In this document: piece after piece, positions 42,131 through 49,667 of the stretch | Numbering within the stretch: the stretch's first letter is position 1 | Layout: the number at the start of each line of letters is the position of its first letter | Source: Chryseobacterium indologenes | Lineage (GTDB): Bacteria > Bacteroidota > Bacteroidia > Flavobacteriales > Weeksellaceae | Reading direction: 5' to 3' | Length of the DNA: 64,000 bases | NCBI GenBank assembly: GCA_002439165.1 | Contig: DJTE01000023.1 | Span: forward strand, 62,001 to 126,000 | Position numbers and translations under genes: made by a program | Notes under the pieces: generated by a model | Database searches by the model: none | Seen by the model: only the letters and a program-made list of their open reading frames with translations | What the model was told of the DNA's origin: nothing

Positions 42131-42556
42131 TGAGTGATCTATGATTTTATACCCAATAAGTAGATGATATTTTCAATTTGTTACAAGAACCTGAATTTAT
42201 TCAAATATTTTATTGTTTAATAAATTAAACCTTTATTCATAGATAATTACAAAATATTGTTTAACTGTAACTTCAGATTTCCATATATTTTTTGGTGATA
42301 ACCCTGTCTAAGCCATTATCTGTGCTACTTTCATGTAAATGTGGAAAACTTTTAGGGTTAAAAGTCAGCCAATTAGTATTTAGGGCTTTCAGAATCAGTT
42401 CTTTTTTTCGAACTTTGTACTTAGTTCTTTACAAGAAACTGACGCTTATTAAAGTGAATAACTTTAAAACATAAGCACCAAATACACAGAAAGTTAACTG
42501 TTGTATCAACGTTATCCACAGTGATGTAAATTATTTAATTTTAAAGATATTTTAAT
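42131..42556. other. intergenic region between the ABC exporter and nrdB, with two DnaA-box-like sites
   Basis: A 426-base stretch separating divergent operons. It holds TTATCCACA at 42512-42520, an exact match to the consensus DnaA box. TGTGGAAAA at 42340-42348 is TTTTCCACA on the other strand. GAACTTTG at 42411-42418 is one base from the -7 consensus. No gene is seen. Confidence 0.5.
42512..42520 (+). promoter_or_regulatory. DnaA box upstream of nrdB
   Basis: TTATCCACA matches the strict consensus DnaA box and lies 37 bases before the nrdB ATG. In Escherichia coli DnaA regulates nrdAB, so a similar link to replication is possible; this is inference. Confidence 0.5.
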
Positions 42557-43531
42557 ATGGGAATTTTTGATAAAAGAGTAAGTTACAAGCCATTTGAATA
42601 CCCTGAGGTTCTTCAATTTGTAGAAGCGATCAACAAATCGTTCTGGGTACATTCGGAAGTAGATTTTACTGCAGATGTTCAGGATTTTCATTCGCAACTT
42701 GAACCGCACGAAAAAAATGCTGTGAAAAACGCTCTTTTAGCTATTGCACAGATCGAGGTGTCTGTAAAGACATTCTGGGGAAACCTGTACAATCACCTTC
42801 CGAAACCTGAATTCAACGGACTTGGAGCTACTTTTGCAGAATGCGAATTCCGCCATTCCGAAGCATATTCCCGTTTGCTGGAAGTGTTGGGCTACAATGA
42901 AGAGTTCCTTAACGTTATCGAGATCCCGGCTGTAAAAAAGAGAATCGACTTCCTGTCGAATGTTCTGAAACATGCCAACTCTACCACTCCGAAAGAATAC
43001 GTATCGTCTCTTTTACTCTTCAGTATCCTGATAGAAAACGTATCGCTTTTCTCACAGTTTGCCATCATCCTTTCTTTCACAAGATTCAAAGGATACATGA
43101 AAAACGTTTCCAATATCATTGCATGGACTTCCGTAGACGAGCAGATCCACGCCAATGCAGGAATCTATCTGATCAACAAGATCCGCGAAGAACAGCCGGA
43201 CCTTCTTACCGACTCAGATATTGAAGACATCTATACTCTGGTAGACCAGTCTATCGAACTGGAAGGAGAAATCCTGGACTGGATCTTTGAACTTGGAGAA
43301 CTAAGCGTTTTCTCAAGAGAAGATCTTCTGAACTTCATGAAATACCGTGTAGACGACAGTCTGAAGAAAATCAACATGGATACCCGCTACAACGTTTCTC
43401 CTGAACAGTACCGCCCGATGAAATGGTTCGAAGAAGAGGTTTTTGCCAATTCTATGGACGATTTCTTCGCCAAAAGACCGGTTGATTACACAAAACACGA
43501 TAAGAGTATCACCGCCAACGATCTGTTTTAA
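42557..43531 (+). CDS. nrdB: ribonucleotide reductase class I beta subunit, class Id-like
   Basis: A 324-residue ferritin-like subunit that makes the oxidant used by NrdA to reduce ribonucleotides. The metal ligands read Glu67 (IAQIEVSV, Glu in place of the usual Asp), Glu97 and His100 (CEFRHSEAY), Glu160 (SILIENV), and Glu195 and His198 (VDEQIHAN). A tyrosine is kept at 104, four residues after His100. Glu67/Glu97/His100/Tyr104 is the pattern I recall for the dimanganese class Id enzyme of Flavobacterium johnsoniae. There is no N-terminal ATP-cone. NrdA is encoded downstream with a small gene between. The subclass call rests on residue pattern and remembered numbering. Confidence 0.93.
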   Translation: MGIFDKRVSYKPFEYPEVLQFVEAINKSFWVHSEVDFTADVQDFHSQLEPHEKNAVKNALLAIAQIEVSVKTFWGNLYNHLPKPEFNGLGATFAECEFRHSEAYSRLLEVLGYNEEFLNVIEIPAVKKRIDFLSNVLKHANSTTPKEYVSSLLLFSILIENVSLFSQFAIILSFTRFKGYMKNVSNIIAWTSVDEQIHANAGIYLINKIREEQPDLLTDSDIEDIYTLVDQSIELEGEILDWIFELGELSVFSREDLLNFMKYRVDDSLKKINMDTRYNVSPEQYRPMKWFEEEVFANSMDDFFAKRPVDYTKHDKSITANDLF

Positions 43532-43642
43532 GGAATACAATGAGGCGCGAGCGAAGCGAGCGTCGGAACAGTTAGTATCAGCGACATTATTCTGGGAATC
43601 CTTTTTCTCAAAATAAAAGCACAACATCCAAACGCACAGCAG

Positions 43643-43930
43643 ATGATCAATGTAATGGTAACCTACACCGTAAATCCTGAATTTGTTTCAGAAAATAAAG
43701 CCAACATCCGGAAGTTCCTGGATGATTTTCAGAATCTGAACCAGGAAACATTTGAATATAAGGTGTATGTAAAACAAGACGGTGTTACCTTTGTACACTA
43801 TTCCAATTACATCAATGAAGAGGTTCAGCATGAGGTTTTAAACATCCCGTCTTTTAAAGAATTTCAGAGATTAAGGGATGAAAGCGGACTGAACGGGTCC
43901 CATAAAGTAGAAATTTTACAATCAATATAA
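43643..43930 (+). CDS. small dimeric alpha/beta-barrel-like protein between nrdB and nrdA
   Basis: A 95-residue soluble protein. The pattern INVMVTYTVNPEFVSENKAN, then FEYKVYVKQDGVTFVHYSNY and SFKEFQRLRDESGLN, has the beta-alpha-beta-beta-alpha-beta order and spacing of the dimeric alpha/beta-barrel superfamily (antibiotic-biosynthesis-monooxygenase or YgiN-like quinol monooxygenase). No cofactor motif is visible, as is usual for that fold. It lies 111 bases after nrdB and 53 bases before nrdA, so it should be transcribed with both. A role in radical cofactor maintenance or oxygen chemistry is only suggested by the operon; it may be unrelated. Confidence 0.6.
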   Translation: MINVMVTYTVNPEFVSENKANIRKFLDDFQNLNQETFEYKVYVKQDGVTFVHYSNYINEEVQHEVLNIPSFKEFQRLRDESGLNGSHKVEILQSI

Positions 43931-43983
43931 CAACAAAATTCCGGAGTATACACCGTACTCCGGAATTCGAAAATATAACATCT

Positions 43984-45642
43984 ATGGAAGAGCAAAATTC
44001 AAATATCTGGTGGCTCAACGAAGAGTCTGAGCAGATGCTGAACAGAGGATACCTGCTGAAAGGAGAAACAGTAGAAGGAGCTATTGACAGAATTACCACT
44101 GCAGCTGCTAAAAAACTATATAAGCCGGAATTACAGCCAGCTTTCAAAGAAATGATCACGAAAGGATGGATCAGTTTCTCCTCTCCTGTATGGGCCAATA
44201 TGGGAACACAGAGAGGTCTTCCTATTTCATGTTTCAACGTTCACATTCCGGACAGCATTGAAGGCATTACCCACAAAATGGGTGAAGTGATCATGCAGAC
44301 GAAAATCGGAGGAGGAACTTCAGGATATTTCGGAGAACTTCGTAACCGAGGTACCGCAGTAACGGATAACGGTAAGTCTTCCGGGGCTGTTTCTTTCATG
44401 AAATTATTTGATACCGCTATGGATGTAGTCTCCCAGGGCGGTGTAAGAAGAGGGGCTTTTGCTGCCTATCTTGATATTGATCACGGGGATATTGAAGAAT
44501 TTTTATCCATCAAAGATATCGGAAGCCCGATCCAGAACCTGTTCACAGGAATCTGTGTTCCGGATTACTGGATGCAGGACATGATTGATGGGGATATGGA
44601 TAAACGTAAAATCTGGGCACGGGTTCTGGAAAGCCGTCAGCAGAAAGGTCTTCCTTATATTTTCTTTACCGATAACGTCAACAGAAATAAACCACAGGTT
44701 TATAAAGATCTGGGCATGCCGGTGAACGCAAGTAACCTTTGTTCTGAGATCATGCTTCCTTCTACCAGAGAAGAATCTTTCATCTGCTGTCTGTCTTCTA
44801 TGAACCTAGAACTCTATGACGAGTGGAAAGATACGGATGCGGTGAAGCTTGCCGTGTACTTCCTGGATGCTGTTTTAACTGAATTTATCGAAAAAACAGA
44901 AGGAAACTATTACCTGCAGGGAGCCAGAAACTTTGCTTTACGTCACAGAGCACTTGGGCTGGGGGTACTGGGATACCACTCCTATTTACAGAAAAATATG
45001 ATCCCGTTTGAGAGTTTTGAAGCGACCCAATTCAATGCAAGAGCTTTCAGACACATCAAAGAACAGGCAGAGCAGGCTTCAAGAGAATTGGCCAACATAT
45101 ACGGTGAACCGGAATTGCTGAAAGGATACGGTTTAAGAAACACCACAACTATGGCTATTGCTCCTACCACTTCAAGTTCTGCAATCTTGGGACAGACTTC
45201 TCCGGGAATCGAACCTTTTGCTTCCAATTATTATAAAGCAGGTCTCGCGAAAGGAAACTTTATGCGTAAGAACAAATACCTGGCAAAATTACTGGAAGAA
45301 AAAGGTCTGGATAACGAAGAAACATGGAGAACCATCATGCTGAACCATGGTTCTGTACAGCACCTGTCTGAACTTACTGACGAAGAAAAAGCAGTATTCA
45401 AAACATTCAAGGAAATCTCTCCGATGGAGATCATCTCCCAGGCTGCACAAAGACAGCAATACATAGACCAGGCACAGTCTCTGAACCTTCAGATTCCGTC
45501 TACAATGCCGGTAAAAGATGTTAACTATCTTTATATCGAGGCATGGAAAAAAGGAGTAAAGACACTTTACTACCAGAGAAGTTCTTCCGTTTCGAAAGAA
45601 ATGATGGTGAACTTCGTATCCTGTTCTTCCTGTGAAGCATAA
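43984..45642 (+). CDS. nrdA: ribonucleotide reductase class I alpha subunit, minimal form
   Basis: A 552-residue catalytic subunit, about 200 shorter than common NrdA because the N-terminal ATP-cone and other segments are missing. The active site is complete: Cys83 in LPISCFNVH, the N-x-C-x-E triad Asn251/Cys253/Glu255 in NASNLCSEIM, a partner Cys at 268-269 (FICCLSSMN), the Tyr pair in LYYQRSS, and the redox tail CSSCEA with Cys547 and Cys550. This matches the minimal alpha architecture described for class Id enzymes of flavobacteria, which lack the usual overall-activity regulation. It is followed by a terminator. Confidence 0.92.
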   Translation: MEEQNSNIWWLNEESEQMLNRGYLLKGETVEGAIDRITTAAAKKLYKPELQPAFKEMITKGWISFSSPVWANMGTQRGLPISCFNVHIPDSIEGITHKMGEVIMQTKIGGGTSGYFGELRNRGTAVTDNGKSSGAVSFMKLFDTAMDVVSQGGVRRGAFAAYLDIDHGDIEEFLSIKDIGSPIQNLFTGICVPDYWMQDMIDGDMDKRKIWARVLESRQQKGLPYIFFTDNVNRNKPQVYKDLGMPVNASNLCSEIMLPSTREESFICCLSSMNLELYDEWKDTDAVKLAVYFLDAVLTEFIEKTEGNYYLQGARNFALRHRALGLGVLGYHSYLQKNMIPFESFEATQFNARAFRHIKEQAEQASRELANIYGEPELLKGYGLRNTTTMAIAPTTSSSAILGQTSPGIEPFASNYYKAGLAKGNFMRKNKYLAKLLEEKGLDNEETWRTIMLNHGSVQHLSELTDEEKAVFKTFKEISPMEIISQAAQRQQYIDQAQSLNLQIPSTMPVKDVNYLYIEAWKKGVKTLYYQRSSSVSKEMMVNFVSCSSCEA

Positions 45643-45665
45643 TTCACAATACCAAACATTTACAT

Positions 45666-45697
45666 AAAAAAGCACGCTGTTCAGCGTGCTTTTTTAC
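45666..45697 (+). terminator. terminator of the nrd operon
   Basis: AAAAAAGCACGCT (45666-45678) pairs with AGCGTGCTTTTTT (45683-45695) around a 4-base loop. The T run continues the right arm. Confidence 0.88.
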
Positions 45698-46101
45698 GAT
45701 ATATAAAATTTAACACATTTTAACATATTTTATATTTTTATTAAATAAATCTTCAACCATGTACCAATACTGAGAATAATCAACGTCCATTCTCTGACAG
45801 GTGAATCAAATTTTCCTATTTCAGGAATAATACTATCGCGATATCATAATTTTATTTACATTTGCCTATCATCACAATAATTTAATTATAGAAAAAAATA
45901 ATAAAATTTCTGAACCGGAATAATATTAAAATCAATTATTTAACATAATTAAATATTAGTTAATCATAAAAAATAAACACAAATAAAATTTAAATCCCGT
46001 ATTATACTTACAAGAGAAGACATAACACAATCTTCAGATCATTAATATCTTATCGGTTCCTGATTACCGTTAAGATCAAAACACAAAAAAAATATTTCGA
46101 C
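45698..46101. other. AT-rich intergenic region with promoter of the 46.1 kb gene
   Basis: Between nrdA and the VGIN-family gene. TACATTTG at 45857-45864 matches the -7 consensus and would give a leader of about 230 bases. TATCGCGATA (45834-45843), a perfect 10-base palindrome, lies 13 bases upstream of it. No gene is seen. Confidence 0.45.
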
Positions 46102-46674
46102 ATGCACAAAATTATTACCTTAGTTTTGGTAATGGCCTTTTATTCCATTACTGCCCAGGTGGGTATTAACACCTCTACACCTGACCAAAGTGCGGCTTTA
46201 GATGTTAACAGCACTTCAAAAGGAATTCTTCTTCCCAGAATCGTTTCCCTTACATCAGTGACCAATCCCGCAACAGGACTTGTCATTTTTGACAATAATA
46301 AAAAGTGTCTCAGCCAGAATGTGGGAACACCCACAACCCCTGACTGGGTATGCCTTTCTCCTTATGCGTCCAGATTTTTCTATATGCCCAGCGTAGTTTT
46401 TGATACCACAACAGCAGCTACCGGGCAGACAAAAGACCTGTATAACTTATACAAAAATCAGTTTTCAAATGTTGCAGCCAATGCCAGAAGTACTTCAGCC
46501 CCGGCTTCGATCCCTTTCTTTCCGGATGCTGCTGATCTTTATTACTATGTAACCGGCTACGATCCGGCCGTATTCAAAATCAACAGCATCAGCAGCACCG
46601 GCGTGCTGAACTATGATATCCTGTCTAATGCTACCCCGGCCTCTTTCATCAATATTGTTTTTGTTGTAAAATAA
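46102..46674 (+). CDS. secreted VGIN/LDV family protein of unknown function
   Basis: A 190-residue exported protein with signal peptide at residues 1-18 (ending YSITAQ). The mature N-terminus is QVGINTSTPDQSAALDVNST, followed by SKGILLPRIVSLTSV and GLVIFDNNKKCL, a clear copy of the opening also seen in the 9267-9908 gene. The C-terminal half (FFYMPSVVFDTTTAATGQTK, DLYYYVTGYDPAVFKI) is beta-rich and differs from the other members. The lectin-like gene starts 6 bases after its stop, so the two products may act together at the surface. Function is unknown. Confidence 0.75.
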   Translation: MHKIITLVLVMAFYSITAQVGINTSTPDQSAALDVNSTSKGILLPRIVSLTSVTNPATGLVIFDNNKKCLSQNVGTPTTPDWVCLSPYASRFFYMPSVVFDTTTAATGQTKDLYNLYKNQFSNVAANARSTSAPASIPFFPDAADLYYYVTGYDPAVFKINSISSTGVLNYDILSNATPASFINIVFVVK

Positions 46675-46680
46675 ACAGCC

Positions 46681-48249
46681 ATGGAAAAGAATTGTAAAAG
46701 ACTGTTCCTGATAAGTCTGTTCTTCACACTGCTGCCCCATTTCACCTACGCACAGGCAGACAGCACGGAAGTAGCCAGCATCTATGGATTCTATTCATAC
46801 TCAAATTCGCTGATGAATGCTTCTGCGGCATCTGAACTCAGCATCCAGGGCAATGCATCACATACTTCAACAGGAATACGGCTCACTCCGGCCAGTATAG
46901 GACAGTTCGGGGGATTATTTATTAATGGAAGAACCTTCACATCGGTCAACGGACTTCATGTTGAATTTGAATATGATATGAAAAACGGGACATCATTAAA
47001 CGGAGTTTATGGAGACGGTCTCTCATTCTTTCTTTATGACGGCTCTGTAACCAACCCGGTTATCGGATCACCGGGTGCCGGACTTGGATATGCTTACAAC
47101 AGAGCAAGAGAGTTATTTGCTTCCCGACGTAAAGCCGGTCTTACAGGAGCTTACCTGGGTATTGCTTTGGATGAATTCGGAAACTTCAAATCCAAACGTT
47201 TTCAGGGAGATGCCAGAGTAAACGGAATCACGGGAGTAACCTGGGCAACGGGAGCTAGCCATATAACATTGAGAGGAGCAAAAGGAGCTGCTATAAATAC
47301 TACCGGTTTAGGAGACGGATATACAGGCTATCCGGTTCTGACAACCCGCACAACTTTAAGTAATTCAGGAAATGTAGGCAGAATACTTCGGACAGACAGA
47401 AGTTATGCAGCCACTACCAATACACTTTCATCTCTTTTCGAGCTCAGAAACAACAACGGAGAATTCAGGAAAGTATACCTTGATCTGATCCCACATTTCA
47501 CAAGTCCTGCCACTACGGACGGGTTTGACATAAAAGTGGATATCCAGACGGCACAGAACGGAATACCCGTTAATGTGATTAATTATTACCATTACCCCTC
47601 TTCAGTGCCTTACACCGAGAATGCCAATCCGCAGACAAGTGATTTTAATAACTCAGATACAGAGGGAGCCGCAACTAATCAGACCCTGAATGCAACTGTT
47701 CCGGCATTCCTGAAGTTAGGTTTTGCTGCTTCAACAGGGGCCGCGTACCAGGAACATGTTATCAGGAATGTAAAACTTACACTTCCCTATTCGGCAGTAG
47801 CCAGTGATGATGTTGCATCAACCTGTAAATCCCAGCCGGTTTCTATTCCGGTTTTTGATAACGATATAGCATACAAAGGTCCGATCAGCATTGTGACACC
47901 ACCCGTAGGAAGCAAAAACAATATCGATTATTCCACCTTCAGTTTTACTAAAAACAATGAAACAGATCTCACGCTGTACCGGAAAAAAGTAACACCGGAG
48001 GGAACATGGAGCTATAACAAATCCACAGGTATAGTCACATTCAGTCCTTCAGGCGGATTTACCGGAACTGCTACAATGACTTATTCCATTAAAGGAAAAA
48101 CCTTAAAAGACAGCAACGGAAATATCGTGGAACCTTACGGAGATACCGCATACAGATCTATTCCTGCAACTATTACGGTTAACCTGAAAACATCGGGATG
48201 CATCTATTCTGTTATTTCAAACAAAATGGTAACACAGGGTATCAAATAA
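46681..48249 (+). CDS. secreted L-type-lectin-like protein with CshA-like repeat
   Basis: A 522-residue exported protein. Residues 1-24 are a signal peptide (LPHFTYAQ). Residues about 35-265 resemble the L-type (legume-like) lectin fold: VEFEYDMKNGTSLNGVYGDG, SFFLYDG, AGLGYAYNRA, AYLGIALDEFGNF, with GDGLSFFLYD as the conserved carbohydrate/metal strand. From about 370 a Bacteroidetes Ig-like segment (PVSIPVFDND) leads into a CshA-type fibril repeat, GTWSYNKSTGIVTFSPSGGF then GTATMTYSIKG. No T9SS C-terminal domain is obvious. It would bind glycans at the cell surface; the ligand is unknown. It is paired with the 46102 gene. Confidence 0.75.
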   Translation: MEKNCKRLFLISLFFTLLPHFTYAQADSTEVASIYGFYSYSNSLMNASAASELSIQGNASHTSTGIRLTPASIGQFGGLFINGRTFTSVNGLHVEFEYDMKNGTSLNGVYGDGLSFFLYDGSVTNPVIGSPGAGLGYAYNRARELFASRRKAGLTGAYLGIALDEFGNFKSKRFQGDARVNGITGVTWATGASHITLRGAKGAAINTTGLGDGYTGYPVLTTRTTLSNSGNVGRILRTDRSYAATTNTLSSLFELRNNNGEFRKVYLDLIPHFTSPATTDGFDIKVDIQTAQNGIPVNVINYYHYPSSVPYTENANPQTSDFNNSDTEGAATNQTLNATVPAFLKLGFAASTGAAYQEHVIRNVKLTLPYSAVASDDVASTCKSQPVSIPVFDNDIAYKGPISIVTPPVGSKNNIDYSTFSFTKNNETDLTLYRKKVTPEGTWSYNKSTGIVTFSPSGGFTGTATMTYSIKGKTLKDSNGNIVEPYGDTAYRSIPATITVNLKTSGCIYSVISNKMVTQGIK

Positions 48250-48271
48250 AACACAAATTCACCATAAAAAA

Positions 48272-48300
48272 GGCTGCAGATTTTGTCCGCAGCTTTATTT
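48272..48300 (+). terminator. terminator of the lectin-like gene
   Basis: GCTGCAGA pairs imperfectly with TCCGCAGC (one mismatch) around TTTTG, then TTTATTTTG follows. It lies 25 bases after the stop. Confidence 0.65.
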
Positions 48301-48310
48301 TGTTCTATAA

Positions 48311-48356
48311 TGTAAAACAAACTTTACATTTTGTAAAATATTCTTTACATTTGTAA
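48311..48356. promoter_or_regulatory. operator array and promoter of the membrane-protein/HTH pair
   Basis: Half sites TGTAAA and TTTACA alternate: TGTAAA 48311, TTTACA 48323, TGTAAA 48332, TTTACA 48344 and TGTAA 48352. TTTACATTTTGTAAA (48323-48337) is a perfect palindrome. TACATTTG (48346-48353), the -7 element, overlaps the last site, so a bound protein would block transcription. The HTH protein encoded downstream is the natural candidate. Confidence 0.65.
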
Positions 48357-48377
48357 TCAATAAAAAAACTAATTTAT

Positions 48378-48833
48378 ATGAAAACATTACCTCTTTTACC
48401 TAACAGATTCAAAAAAACAGGGTGGCTGATCTTTATTCCATCCCTGGTATTGGGCATATTATCACTTACCCATATTTTCAGCTTTCCTGAAGTTTCCTTA
48501 CCTGTTTTCTATAATTCAGGGTTTCCTTTAAGCAATGAGGATGCAGGTCTTTTTAAAAACACAGAGATAGCGCTCTTTCCCAATCTGTTTGGAATATTAA
48601 TTATCATTGGTGGTATACTGATTGGATTTTCAGAAGAAAAGACCGAAGATGAATACATATCCAGCCTGCGTTTGAGATCGGTATTCTGGAGCCTCATCAC
48701 CACGTACTCCCTTATCCTGATCTTATTTCTGACTGTCTTTGGAAGTGCTTTCCTTACTGTGATGATCCTCATTATATTCCTGCCGTTGATTCTTTACATT
48801 TTCAGGTTTAATTATTTACTGATTAAAGGATGA
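48378..48833 (+). CDS. small integral membrane protein of unknown function, paired with HTH regulator
   Basis: A 151-residue inner-membrane protein with about four hydrophobic segments: TGWLIFIPSLVLGILSLTHIF, LFPNLFGILIIIGGILIGF, and two overlapping ones in LITTYSLILILFLTVFGSAF and the following MILIIFLPLILYIF. The loop between the second and third is charged (SEEKTEDEYISSLRLRSV). It overlaps the downstream HTH gene by 4 bases (ATGA), so the two are translationally coupled. Such small membrane-protein plus XRE-regulator pairs are common in Bacteroidetes and Firmicutes, with unknown signal. I recognise no catalytic motif. Confidence 0.75.
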   Translation: MKTLPLLPNRFKKTGWLIFIPSLVLGILSLTHIFSFPEVSLPVFYNSGFPLSNEDAGLFKNTEIALFPNLFGILIIIGGILIGFSEEKTEDEYISSLRLRSVFWSLITTYSLILILFLTVFGSAFLTVMILIIFLPLILYIFRFNYLLIKG

Positions 48834-49030
48834 AAAATACCATTAAGATAGAAAGAGCCTTAAAGAATGTTACTCAGGAAGAACTGGCCAGAGAAATAGG
48901 CGTATCCAGGCAGACCATTAATGCAATGGAATCCGGAAAATACAGCCCCTCAACAGTTCTTGCTTTGAAAATCGCAAGATACTTCAACAAAAAAGTAGAA
49001 GATATTTTTGAACTGGAAAATGATGACTGA
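48830..49030 (+). CDS. short XRE-family HTH transcriptional regulator
   Basis: A 66-residue DNA-binding protein made almost entirely of one Cro/C1-type helix-turn-helix: IKIERALKNVTQEELAREIG, VSRQTINAMESGKYSPSTVL with the recognition helix SRQTINAMESG, and ALKIARYFNKKVEDIFELE. It is like the YozG/PlcR-N type single-domain regulators. The overlap with the membrane-protein gene and the palindromic sites before that gene suggest autoregulation. No ligand-binding domain is present, so any signal would have to come through the membrane partner. Confidence 0.88.
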   Translation: MKNTIKIERALKNVTQEELAREIGVSRQTINAMESGKYSPSTVLALKIARYFNKKVEDIFELENDD

Positions 49031-49272
49031 TCTTTAATTAGCCCCAGTCAGGCTTAAGAAATTATAAATAAAAAGGCGAAGAAGGAGACCGGAAAATCAA
49101 ATTAAATAAAATCTGATCCATATTTACTCTTAATGACTTTCATTCTTTCCCTCTTCCATCTTCAAACCTGCATCTATCAGATATTCTTATCCTGAACTGA
49201 AGTCAAATTATATTGTTGAAACAAAATCACAGATCCTTGTTCTGTGGTTTTGTAATTGAAAGCTGGTAAAAA

Positions 49273-49296
49273 AGCCCGGCGAAAAAAATCCGGGCT
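49273..49296 (-). terminator. orphan terminator, facing the outer-membrane-protein remnant
   Basis: AGCCCGG (49273-49279) pairs with CCGGGCT (49290-49296). On the minus strand a run of seven T follows. It sits where the remnant gene's transcript would have ended. Confidence 0.7.
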
Positions 49297-49333
49297 ATGA
49301 ATAAATTATAAGTAAAAAATGAAAGATTAATTA

Positions 49334-49438
49334 TTAAAAATTATATCGTACTCCCAGCTGAGCCTGGAATCTTGACGTGAACTGATCAATGGGGTAAGGA
49401 AATCCCGGTGTTTTGAAGTTATAGGTTTGGATCTCCCG
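49334..49438 (-). pseudogene. 3' stub of an outer-membrane beta-barrel protein gene
   Basis: On the minus strand the frame ending at 49334 encodes about 34 residues finishing PIDQFTSRFQAQLGVRYNF and a stop. The alternating aromatic/hydrophobic pattern and the terminal Phe are the last strand and beta-signal of a Bacteroidetes outer-membrane protein such as a TonB-dependent receptor. Going upstream the frame hits a stop (TAG at 49439-49441) and no continuation is visible. The stub has kept a downstream terminator, so most of the gene seems to have been deleted. Confidence 0.6.
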
Positions 49439-49667
49439 CTAAAGGCTAACTGTTGTTTTTACCAATAAATAACAATCCAATTATTTCAACAAATGATTAA
49501 AAAATTTAACACAATACATCTTTTTCAGTTAAATTTTATATAGATTTTATTCTATAAACAGCTAAAAATCAATGGATTTAAAATAGAAACAGTATATTTA
49601 CAGCATTAAATTACAGATGGTGAAAACCGGGATATAATCTGATAACTAATAATTAAAAAACTCAAAT

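Larger units (their letters stand above)
49031..49667. other. intergenic region with an outer-membrane-protein remnant and its terminator
   Basis: A 637-base stretch. It contains a minus-strand C-terminal fragment (49334-49438) and a terminator facing it (49273-49296). The rest (49031-49260 and 49440-49667) is AT-rich and shows no gene. A region before 49668 probably holds the promoter of the T9SS cargo gene; TATATTTA near 49590 is a one-base-off -7 match. Confidence 0.55.

Noticed and set aside
42340..42520. Chromosomal replication origin
   Set aside because: Only two DnaA-box-like sites and no dnaA, AT-rich repeat block or other origin genes. Promoter regulation is the more modest reading.
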